Shown here in pieces: positions 1 to 5,264 of a stretch of 5,785 nucleotides of DNA. The notes beneath the pieces were generated by a model. It was not told where the DNA came from. It ran no database searches and saw only the letters and a list, made by a program, of their open reading frames with translations. Made by a program: the position numbers and the translations under genes. Within the stretch, counting starts at the first letter, position 1, and every line of letters starts with the position of its first letter. Origin of the DNA: Alphaproteobacteria bacterium (GTDB lineage Bacteria > Pseudomonadota > Alphaproteobacteria > UBA6615); assembly GCA_030831135.1 (NCBI GenBank), contig JAURLR010000295.1, positions 1 through 5,785 of the forward strand, written 5' to 3'.

Positions 1-1950
1 GCAATCGTGGTGCTGGAAAACATCTACCGGTTGCGGCAGGAGGGCCTGTCGCGCTCCGAAGCTGCCTACAAGGGAGCGTCCCAAGTCTGGCCCGCCGTCC
101 TGGTCTCCTCGCTGACCACGGTCATGGTGTTTATCCCGATCCTGATCATGGAGCTGGAAGCCGGCCAGTTGTTCCGCGACATCGCCGTGGCGATTTCGGT
201 TTCTGTGCTGCTGTCGCTGCTGGTTTCGGTGACCGTGATCCCCGCACTTGCCAACCGGTTGCTTGTCGACAGCGCAGCCGAAGGCAAGAGTATGGTCCGG
301 ATTCCCTTCATTGATGATTTCGCCCACGGCTTTGTGACCTTCTGGCAGGACTTCACGCGCATGGTCGTGAAATCGAAAGTCCGCGCCTTTGCCGTGGTGG
401 CGGTCATCACAATCCTCGCGGCGGCCTTTACCGCGATCTTCGCCCCCAAGCTCGACTATCTGCCGACCGGGAACCGGAATTTCGTCTTCGGGTTCGTGGT
501 CTTCCCGCCGGGATACAACCTGAATGAGGTCGCCGAGACCACCGAACGCATGGCCGAGCGGACGCGGAACCTCTGGGCGTCCGAAACCGGACCGGAATCC
601 GTGCAAGGCGAACCCCCGAAATTCGAGCGGTTCATGCGCGTCCCCTTCGCAGGGCGCGCCTTCATCGGCGGCACATCGGCCGAACCCGATCGCGCATCGG
701 AGCTGATTCAGGTGCTGGCCGATGCGGCAGAAGGCGAACCCGGCGTTCGGGCATTCCCCTCGCAACCATCGCTTTTCGGACGATCAGTGGGCGGCGGCCG
801 AACAATCGATTTCGATGTGCGCGGCAACAATCTGCAAGATGTCTACGACACAGCCAACGAAGTCTATGGCCGCATCATCCAGGTTCTGTCCTTCCCAGAC
901 GGGCACCGGACCCGCGCCATCCCCGGTCGCACCCTTTCGGCACCCGAGGTCCGAGTCATTCCGGACCGTGTCCGGCTGGCCGATAACGGCCTCTCCGCAC
1001 GCTCGCTGGGCCAGTCGGTCGATGCCTTCAACGACGGTATCCGCGTGTCTGAAATCACCGTCGAAGGCAAACGGATCGACCTGACCCTGATGGGGCCGCA
1101 GAACATGGTGGACGAAACCCAGGGGATCGGCTCCCTGCCCGTGGTGACGGGCACCGGCCGGATCGTCCCGGTCGAAGGCCTGGCGGATGTCAGCATCACC
1201 TCCGGTCCCACCGAAATCCGCCGCGCAGACCGCACCCGCACCGTGACCCTGCAGATCACCCCCAATGCCGAGATGCCACTTCAGGAAGCTCTGGAACGGA
1301 TAGAGGAAGAAGTGCTGAAGCCGATGGAGGCCGAGGGATTGCCCGACGGCGTCTCCTTCCATCTGACGGGAACCGCCGACAAGCTGATCGAGACCTGGAA
1401 CGAGATGGTCATCGACCTGATTCTCGCCACGGTCATCGTCTATCTGGTCATGGCGGTGCTGTTCGAGAGCTTCATCTATCCGCTCATCATCATGCTGACC
1501 GTACCCATCGCTGCTGCTGGTGGCGTGGCCGGACTTGTGATTCTGAACCTCTGGACCAACCAGCCCCTCGACATGCTGACGATGCTGGGATTCGTGATTC
1601 TGACAGGAATCGTGGTCAACAATGCGATTCTGCTTGTCCACCAGACGCTTTATCATATCCGTGAGGATGGCCTGTCCGCCGACGACGCGATCATGCAGGC
1701 CACACGAAACCGGGTGCGCCCGATTTTCATGTCGACACTCACCTCGGTCTTCGGGATGTTGCCGCTGGTGGTCTTCCCCGGTGCCGGATCGGAACTTTAC
1801 CGGGGTCTGGGTTCGGTCGTGCTCGGCGGTCTCTCGCTCTCGGCGGTGCTCACTTTGGCTGTCGTCCCGCCTATGATGTCCATCACAGTCGGTTGGCGCG
1901 AACGCGGTCAGGATGCATCGGACAAGTCGGTGGTGTCACCGGCGCAATAG
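1..1950 (+). CDS. RND-superfamily efflux permease (AcrB/HAE-like), C-terminal part, 5' end outside window
   Basis: This is the inner-membrane pump subunit of a tripartite RND efflux system, which exports substrates using proton influx. The reading frame is open from base 1; the GTG at 7 is not the start. The first residues (AIVVLENIYR) match the segment just after the conserved Asp pair of TM4 (AcrB D407/D408), so those aspartates lie just off the left edge. The 649 visible residues fit the AcrB portion from about residue 409 to the end. In order they show TM5-6 (about 25-90), a cytoplasmic link, TM7 (about 122-145), the second periplasmic porter/docking region (about 150-455), and TM8-12 (about 460-630). 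The TM10 signature reads GIVVNNAILLV, with Asn540 where AcrB has proton-relay Lys940; this variant occurs in other RND branches. The usual upstream membrane-fusion partner is not in view. The substrate is unknown. A regulator-like ORF follows after 43 bases with no terminator between, so co-transcription is possible. Confidence 0.95.
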   Translation, partial: AIVVLENIYRLRQEGLSRSEAAYKGASQVWPAVLVSSLTTVMVFIPILIMELEAGQLFRDIAVAISVSVLLSLLVSVTVIPALANRLLVDSAAEGKSMVRIPFIDDFAHGFVTFWQDFTRMVVKSKVRAFAVVAVITILAAAFTAIFAPKLDYLPTGNRNFVFGFVVFPPGYNLNEVAETTERMAERTRNLWASETGPESVQGEPPKFERFMRVPFAGRAFIGGTSAEPDRASELIQVLADAAEGEPGVRAFPSQPSLFGRSVGGGRTIDFDVRGNNLQDVYDTANEVYGRIIQVLSFPDGHRTRAIPGRTLSAPEVRVIPDRVRLADNGLSARSLGQSVDAFNDGIRVSEITVEGKRIDLTLMGPQNMVDETQGIGSLPVVTGTGRIVPVEGLADVSITSGPTEIRRADRTRTVTLQITPNAEMPLQEALERIEEEVLKPMEAEGLPDGVSFHLTGTADKLIETWNEMVIDLILATVIVYLVMAVLFESFIYPLIIMLTVPIAAAGGVAGLVILNLWTNQPLDMLTMLGFVILTGIVVNNAILLVHQTLYHIREDGLSADDAIMQATRNRVRPIFMSTLTSVFGMLPLVVFPGAGSELYRGLGSVVLGGLSLSAVLTLAVVPPMMSITVGWRERGQDASDKSVVSPAQ

Positions 1951-1993
1951 CGTTCTCGCATTTGCGATTCACGCGCACTACGATGGTGGCCTG

Positions 1994-2539
1994 ATGACCG
2001 GTTCCGAACACAGTCTGTCAAGTATCGCGTTTCTCGCTCCGCTCGATGATGCGGCACGAAAATCCCTGGAGCAACGCGCCCGATGGGTGCGCTACAAACC
2101 GAACGAAACCATCATCGATCGCGAGAGCGAGTCCCGGGATGTCTACTTCGTGGTGGAAGGACGCGTGCGGGTCGTCAATTTTTCCATGTCGGGACGTGAG
2201 GTTACCTTCGACGAGATGGAAGCCGGTAGCGAATGCGGCTCATGCCCCACTGACCCGCCGGCGATGTTCGTCTTCAGCCCGAACACCGGTGGCGGACAGC
2301 CCTTTGATGGCAGTTACGACAGTCAGGACGGCTTCGTGGCGAAAAGCTGGAGTTCGGACACGGACAGCGCGAATTTTCCGACCCCGCCAACCGACGGATC
2401 CACGGCGGTGATTACGGGAGCCATCCTGAACGACATCGCGACAGGCACGGCAGCTTCCCAAGCCCTGATTTCCATGACCATCTCGGATTCCAATAGCGAC
2501 ACCGTGATCGCCGGGGCCGGCGTGGCCAACCGTCAATAA
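1994..2539 (+). CDS. Chimeric or truncated Crp/Fnr-type cNMP-binding domain fused to an unrecognised Ser/Thr/Gly/Asp-rich tail (possible pseudogene)
   Basis: The ORF has 181 codons. Residues about 10-79 look like the start of a cyclic-nucleotide-binding domain of the Crp/Fnr superfamily: FLAPLDDAARKSLEQRA, then YKPNETIIDRESESRDVYFV, VEGRVRV and GREVTFDEMEAGS. In intact family members this is followed by F-x-GE, the phosphate-binding cassette with its Arg, the dimer helix and a DNA-binding helix-turn-helix. None of these is present. After Ser79 the sequence reads ECGSCPTDPP, with a CxxC, and then about 90 residues of unrelated low-charge sequence ending GAGVANRQ. Neither other forward frame after 2230 restores a Crp-like sequence, so this is not a simple frameshift. 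The tail keeps GC-rich third positions in this frame, which suggests genuine coding ancestry. I chose ATG 1994 because similarity begins soon after it; a weak TGGTGG lies about 5 bases upstream. Extending to the ATG at 1913 would overlap the pump gene and adds no family similarity. It cannot act as a normal Crp-type DNA-binding regulator. It may be a remnant, a deletion fusion, or a real small protein. Confidence 0.7.
   Translation: MTGSEHSLSSIAFLAPLDDAARKSLEQRARWVRYKPNETIIDRESESRDVYFVVEGRVRVVNFSMSGREVTFDEMEAGSECGSCPTDPPAMFVFSPNTGGGQPFDGSYDSQDGFVAKSWSSDTDSANFPTPPTDGSTAVITGAILNDIATGTAASQALISMTISDSNSDTVIAGAGVANRQ
2228..2266 (+). other. Putative recombination junction inside the Crp-like ORF
   Basis: Homology to the cyclic-nucleotide-binding domain stops at about codon 79 (Ser, 2228-2230). 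The unrelated tail is in place by the in-frame ATG at 2264 (Met91). The short stretch between encodes ECGSCPTDPPA. No direct repeats, inverted repeats or transposase remnants are visible at the boundary. This fits an old deletion or illegitimate recombination rather than a recent insertion. The exact breakpoint cannot be fixed without an intact relative to align. Confidence 0.45.
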
Positions 2540-2553
2540 CCCAGGCGATCCTT

Positions 2554-3309
2554 TCAGGCGCGCCCGAGACCGGCAAACACATCCGGCGCGGCAGCCTGAA
2601 TCATCCGCAGATCCGAAGTCGGCGTAACCAGATCGAACCCGTCCGCCATCATCTTGGCAGCATAATCGGTGCGCGTAGCATGGACGCCCGCCTTGATACC
2701 CGCCGCATGAGCACCTTCCAGAATTTGCCCGATCAGTTCGGCGACAGGTCCGTCAAAATTGTTATGTACCGGCGGATGTCCATGGGAGAACGCGAGATCG
2801 GTCGGACCGATGTAGAGTCCGTCGAGCCCGGGGGTTTCGGCAATTTCCTTGATGTTTTCCAGACCTTCCTGGGTTTCGATCATGGCAAGGGTGACAATCT
2901 CTGAATTCGCGGTCTGCTGATAATCCGCACCGCCCACAATCATGCCCCGATAGGCCCCGTTGGACCGCATGCCGTCAGGCGGATAGCGGCAGGCAGACAC
3001 AAACTCTTCGGCATCCGCGCGATTGTTGATCATCGGGCAGATGATCCCATAGGCACCCGCATCCAGCACCCGCATCATCACCGATGGCTCATTCCATGGC
3101 ACCCGCACAATGGGTGTTACATCGGTCGCAGCCATTGCCTGCAGCATCGGGATTGCGGCTGCCACATCAATCGAACTGTGCTGCAAATCGATCGTCAGGC
3201 AGTCCCAGCCCTGATGTGCCATCACCTCGGCCAGATGCGACCCCGGCAGCGACAGCCAGCCATTGATCGCGCTATTCCCCGCTGCCCAGACATCTTTCAG
3301 CTTGCTCAT
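2554..3309 (-). CDS. HpcH/HpaI-family aldolase (class II pyruvate aldolase)
   Basis: This cytoplasmic, metal-dependent TIM-barrel aldolase family cleaves 4-hydroxy-2-oxo acids to pyruvate (or a related 2-oxo acid) plus an aldehyde. The 251 residues are close to the usual ~250-265 and the gene looks intact. Family landmarks are in order: DLQHS with His44, IVRVPW with Arg69, LDAGAYGIICP (82-92), RYPPDGMRSNG (108-118), MIETQEGLEN with Glu145, and GPTDLAFSHG with Asp171. These correspond to E. coli HpaI His45, Arg70 and the metal ligands Glu149 and Asp175, so catalysis should be retained. The family includes HpaI (homoprotocatechuate pathway), GarL (2-dehydro-3-deoxyglucarate) and RhmA/YfaU (2-keto-3-deoxy-L-rhamnonate); sequence alone does not say which substrate applies. 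ATG at 3309-3307 has a GGAGAG ribosome-binding site about 8 bases upstream. It is the third gene of the leftward operon, 75 bases after the symporter, and ends 14 bases from the convergent chimeric ORF. Confidence 0.93.
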   Translation of the reverse strand: MSKLKDVWAAGNSAINGWLSLPGSHLAEVMAHQGWDCLTIDLQHSSIDVAAAIPMLQAMAATDVTPIVRVPWNEPSVMMRVLDAGAYGIICPMINNRADAEEFVSACRYPPDGMRSNGAYRGMIVGGADYQQTANSEIVTLAMIETQEGLENIKEIAETPGLDGLYIGPTDLAFSHGHPPVHNNFDGPVAELIGQILEGAHAAGIKAGVHATRTDYAAKMMADGFDLVTPTSDLRMIQAAAPDVFAGLGRA

Positions 3310-3315
3310 TCACCG

Positions 3316-3321
3316 CTCTCC
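3316..3321 (-). promoter_or_regulatory. Ribosome-binding site of the aldolase gene
   Basis: The minus strand reads GGAGAG, with GGAG ending 8 bases before the ATG at 3309. This supports the chosen start and suggests the aldolase initiates independently of the symporter upstream. Confidence 0.65.
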
Positions 3322-3360
3322 GCCATCAGAATTGCTCAATAACAGTCAGTTTCGCATGCC

Positions 3361-3381
3361 GTGTAGATTGTGCAACCACAC
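3361..3381. promoter_or_regulatory. Imperfect 21-bp palindrome between symporter and aldolase genes, possible operator
   Basis: The plus strand reads GTGTAGATTGTGCAACCACAC. GTGT and ACAC form perfect outer arms, with partial matches inside (positions 6 and 8 pair with 16 and 14). It sits 3 bases past the symporter stop and about 50 bases upstream of the aldolase start, a reasonable place for an operator or internal promoter element. As RNA it would make only a weak hairpin without a U tract, so a terminator is unlikely. It could be chance. Confidence 0.25.
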
Positions 3382-3384
3382 CGC

Positions 3385-4740
3385 TCAGTCGGTATTCCGG
3401 GCCGCAAGCACGGCGCGCAGTGCAGCTTGGCGTCTGGCTGTCAGCGCATAGTTCCAGACCAGCGCGAGCGCGACCAGCTTGAACACGATCGGGAAAATCC
3501 CGAACATCACCGAAAGCGCGCGCAGCACCGCCGCATCGTTGGCCAAATTCGGCACAAACCCCGCAAAAGCGAGCCATTCCAGCGACACGCCAACCACCAG
3601 TGCGGCAGCGAATTTCGCGGCCATCCCCCAAACAGCGAAGTATATCCCGGTGCGACGCTGGCCGGTTTCCAGACTGTCGTGATCCACCGCATCAGCCAGC
3701 ATCGCAGCGGGCATGGCCAGATCGGCACCGAGTGTCAGCCCGGCCACAAAGGTGACGAACAGGAATGGAACGACGTCGCCCGCCCCTAGAAACGGCACCA
3801 GTGAAAACGCTGCAACCGCCATCAGCAATGCCACCCGCCACGCGATGTGCTTGCCATAACGATTGGCGAGAAACAGCCAGAGCGGCGTGCCTGCAATCGC
3901 TGCGAAGAAATACACGGGCAGGTAGACCGCCGCCCAGTCCGGGCGTTCCAGCACCTGCCGGATGAAGAAAAAGAACAGCGTCAGGGGGAAGGCATTTGCG
4001 ATCCCGTTTGCAAAGTAACTACCCAATATCCGGAGATAGGGCTTGTTTGCCAGCATCAGCCCCAGACCCACCCGCCAGCTGATCGGCACCGGCGCAGATC
4101 GTCGCGGCAGCGGCAGCTCGCGCACCTTCCAGGCCGTGAACAGGACCGGTATCGGCAACAGCGCTATGCCGACCCAGGCCATGAGTTTCAGGGTCTCACG
4201 CTCGGGAAAATAGGAAGGGCTGAAGTGGTTCGCGACAACGAAAAGGACTGCCGCCGACAAGGTCCCCACTGCGGCAAACACATGGCGATAAAGGAACACG
4301 CGGCTGCGCTGATGATAATCCGTGCTCAGCTCTGCCCCCATGGCCGTATATGGCATGAAAAGTGCGGTTCCCGCTGTGAACAGGACGAAACTCCAGACCG
4401 CCAGATAGAGCGAACCGGCATCTGCGGGCGGGATGAACAATTTGTAGGTCGCATAGGACAACGGCAGCCAGGCCAGCACCATCCAGGGAATGCGGCGACC
4501 AAAGCGGCTGCGGGTCCGGTCGCTGAGCCAGCCGATCAGAGGGTCCGTCACGAAGTCCCAAAGGCGGGTCACCAGAATCACCATCCCGGCCTCCGCCATC
4601 GAGATTTCGCCGAGCGCGGAATACACAACCGGCAGAAACATGAAGACGCCGATGGCCAGCAGGGATAGCGGCATGGATGTCGCGGCAAAGATCACCCGCG
4701 TCGCAACGCTGAGCTCATCCCTGCCCGCTACGCGGCTCAA
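3385..4740 (-). CDS. GPH-family (MelB-like) major-facilitator cation:substrate symporter
   Basis: This inner-membrane symporter belongs to the glycoside-pentoside-hexuronide family (MFS_2), whose members import sugars, uronides and related solutes with H+ or Na+. The 451 residues are typical, with about 12 hydrophobic segments: TM1 ~13-37, TM2 ~50-72, TM3 ~86-104, TM4 ~112-135, TM5 ~152-172, TM6 ~185-205, a basic central loop 206-232, then TM7-12 to ~433. The family signature at 60-86 (LWDFVTDPLIGWLSDRTRSR then FGRRIPW) is complete. Asp62 and Asp66 match the MelB cation-site pair Asp55/Asp59. The second-half signature LADAVDHDSLETGQRR (348-363) is also present. The start appears to be TTG (4740-4738), because no ATG precedes TM1; the first downstream Met is residue 23, inside TM1. 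This TTG overlaps the TGA of the upstream gene as TTGA, and no clear ribosome-binding site is seen, so translation is probably coupled. The substrate is unknown; the aldolase neighbour suggests a sugar acid or similar hydroxy-acid. Confidence 0.92.
   Translation of the reverse strand: MSRVAGRDELSVATRVIFAATSMPLSLLAIGVFMFLPVVYSALGEISMAEAGMVILVTRLWDFVTDPLIGWLSDRTRSRFGRRIPWMVLAWLPLSYATYKLFIPPADAGSLYLAVWSFVLFTAGTALFMPYTAMGAELSTDYHQRSRVFLYRHVFAAVGTLSAAVLFVVANHFSPSYFPERETLKLMAWVGIALLPIPVLFTAWKVRELPLPRRSAPVPISWRVGLGLMLANKPYLRILGSYFANGIANAFPLTLFFFFIRQVLERPDWAAVYLPVYFFAAIAGTPLWLFLANRYGKHIAWRVALLMAVAAFSLVPFLGAGDVVPFLFVTFVAGLTLGADLAMPAAMLADAVDHDSLETGQRRTGIYFAVWGMAAKFAAALVVGVSLEWLAFAGFVPNLANDAAVLRALSVMFGIFPIVFKLVALALVWNYALTARRQAALRAVLAARNTD
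4737..4740 (-). promoter_or_regulatory. TTGA stop/start overlap (translational coupling)
   Basis: On the minus strand TTGA combines the putative TTG start of the symporter (4740-4738) with the TGA stop of the NTF2-like gene (4739-4737). The 25 bases upstream hold no convincing Shine-Dalgarno; the closest purine run, GAAGG, is over 20 bases away. Ribosomes finishing the first gene probably reinitiate here, which would link the two protein levels. Confidence 0.55.
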
Positions 4741-5138
4741 TGAACCGGCCGGTGTTCTTTACCTTCGGCGTCCGGCAGCAATGGTGAAGGGCCGGATTGG
4801 TGGTGAACCAACTTCCAGGTTTCGCCCTCTCGCACAAAGACATTGGTGGCGATCAGGCTGTGCGCACCGACGCTTTCATAACAAAGCACGAGCGCCGAGT
4901 GATCGAGCATCTGCACCACAGGCTGGCGAAATTCGATATCGAAACTGTCCACGCCCTCCAGAATCGCAGCCCAACTCGCCAGAACATCAACGCGCCCACG
5001 CGTGATCGCAGCACCAGGATGGATCACACTCACAGGGTGTTCTTGCGACCAGAGAGTGTTCATCGCCAGCATGTCCGCACGCGCGAACGCGGCATAGAAC
5101 GCGTCATTGGCAAACAGGATTCGCGCCTCATCGCTCAT
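4737..5138 (-). CDS. SnoaL/NTF2-like fold small protein
   Basis: This 133-residue cytoplasmic protein has the layout of the SnoaL-like/nuclear transport factor 2 superfamily. An N-terminal helix (8-20, ILFANDAFYAAFARAD) is followed by LWSQEHPVSVIHPG (29-42), ITRGRVDVLASWAAIL (45-60), and a curved sheet ending ATNVFVREGETWKLVHHQSG (97-116). Bacterial homologues with the HPG, G-R-x-x-V-x-x-SW and LVHHQ-G pattern are common but mostly uncharacterised. The fold includes hydratases, isomerases, cyclases and simple ligand-binding proteins, so no reaction is assigned. His40 and the His112-His113 pair point toward the fold's cavity region and are candidate functional residues (inference). ATG at 5138-5136 is preferred because GGGGAGAG lies just upstream and homology starts there. 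The in-frame extension to 5243 would run through the putative promoter. It is the first gene of the leftward operon, and its stop overlaps the symporter start. Confidence 0.88.
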   Translation of the reverse strand: MSDEARILFANDAFYAAFARADMLAMNTLWSQEHPVSVIHPGAAITRGRVDVLASWAAILEGVDSFDIEFRQPVVQMLDHSALVLCYESVGAHSLIATNVFVREGETWKLVHHQSGPSPLLPDAEGKEHRPVH

Positions 5139-5142
5139 CTTT

Positions 5143-5150
5143 CTCTCCCC
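5143..5150 (-). promoter_or_regulatory. Ribosome-binding site of the NTF2-like gene
   Basis: The minus strand reads GGGGAGAG, 4 bases before ATG 5138 (the GGGGA core is 7 bases away). It is the strongest Shine-Dalgarno-like sequence in the window. It decides the start in favour of the 133-aa product over the 168-codon open frame. Confidence 0.7.
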
Positions 5151-5174
5151 GGCCATACTAGGATACGAATTGAG

Positions 5175-5203
5175 AAGACACGCGGCTGTAACGTATTTGT
5201 CAA
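5175..5203 (-). promoter_or_regulatory. Candidate sigma70-type promoter of the leftward operon
   Basis: On the minus strand a perfect -35 hexamer, TTGACA (5203-5198), is followed after 17 bases by TGTCTT (5180-5175), a weak -10 matching TATAAT at three of six positions. Transcription would start near 5168 and leave a leader of about 30 bases. The -35 and spacing are good; the -10 is poor, so an activator may be needed. Confidence 0.4.
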
Positions 5204-5213
5204 CGCAGACAGC
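5185..5213. promoter_or_regulatory. Spaced inverted repeat GCTGT-N19-ACAGC in the divergent promoter region, possible operator
   Basis: GCTGT (5185-5189) and ACAGC (5209-5213) are inverted copies separated by 19 bases. They bracket the shared -35 region of the divergent candidate promoters, where a regulator could control both directions. Arms of only five bases can arise by chance, so this is tentative. Confidence 0.2.
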
Positions 5214-5224
5214 GCGGGTGAAAT
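5197..5224 (+). promoter_or_regulatory. Candidate promoter of the divergent flavoprotein gene
   Basis: TTGTCA (5197-5202, five of six to the -35 consensus) is followed after 16 bases by TGAAAT (5219-5224, four of six to the -10). The -35 is nearly the same bases as the opposite-strand TTGACA, so the two promoters would overlap back to back and compete. It would give a leader of roughly 35 bases before ATG 5265. Confidence 0.28.
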
Positions 5225-5264
5225 ATGAAAGCTGTTTGGGCAATCAGGGAAGTGTGAAATCACG

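Noticed and set aside
784..1656. 290-codon open frame on the minus strand inside the RND gene
   Set aside because: It lies wholly antisense to a clearly conserved pump gene and its His/Asp/Gln-rich composition is typical of the complement of GC-rich coding DNA. No family features or ribosome-binding site.
1957..1966. CGCATTTGCG short inverted repeat after the pump stop, as a possible terminator
   Set aside because: Only four-base arms with a two-base loop and no T-run. Too weak to terminate transcription.
1913..1993. N-terminal extension of the Crp-like ORF to the ATG at 1913
   Set aside because: Overlaps the last codons of the pump gene, encodes Arg/His-rich sequence with no family similarity, and the homology begins only after ATG 1994.
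2240..2536. Minus-strand open frames opposite the chimeric tail (2240-2536 and 2323-2529), considered because the tail is unrecognised
   Set aside because: Third-position GC favours the plus-strand frame, and no ribosome-binding site or recognisable motif supports either reverse frame.
3331..3340. ATTGCTCAAT short inverted repeat upstream of the aldolase
   Set aside because: Four-base arms in an AT-richer gap are expected by chance and no second copy supports an operator.
3847..4668. 273-codon open frame on the plus strand inside the symporter gene
   Set aside because: Antisense shadow of a well-supported GPH transporter. Highly polar, repetitive-looking composition without domains.
5139..5243. 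35-codon N-terminal extension of the NTF2-like protein
   Set aside because: No family similarity, runs through the candidate promoter, and the strong GGGGAGAG sits directly before the internal ATG at 5138.
5252..5263. GTGTGAAATCAC, resembling a compressed CRP-type TGTGA/TCACA site
   Set aside because: The spacer between half-sites is far shorter than the six bases of a CRP site, and the position abuts the start codon. Likely chance.
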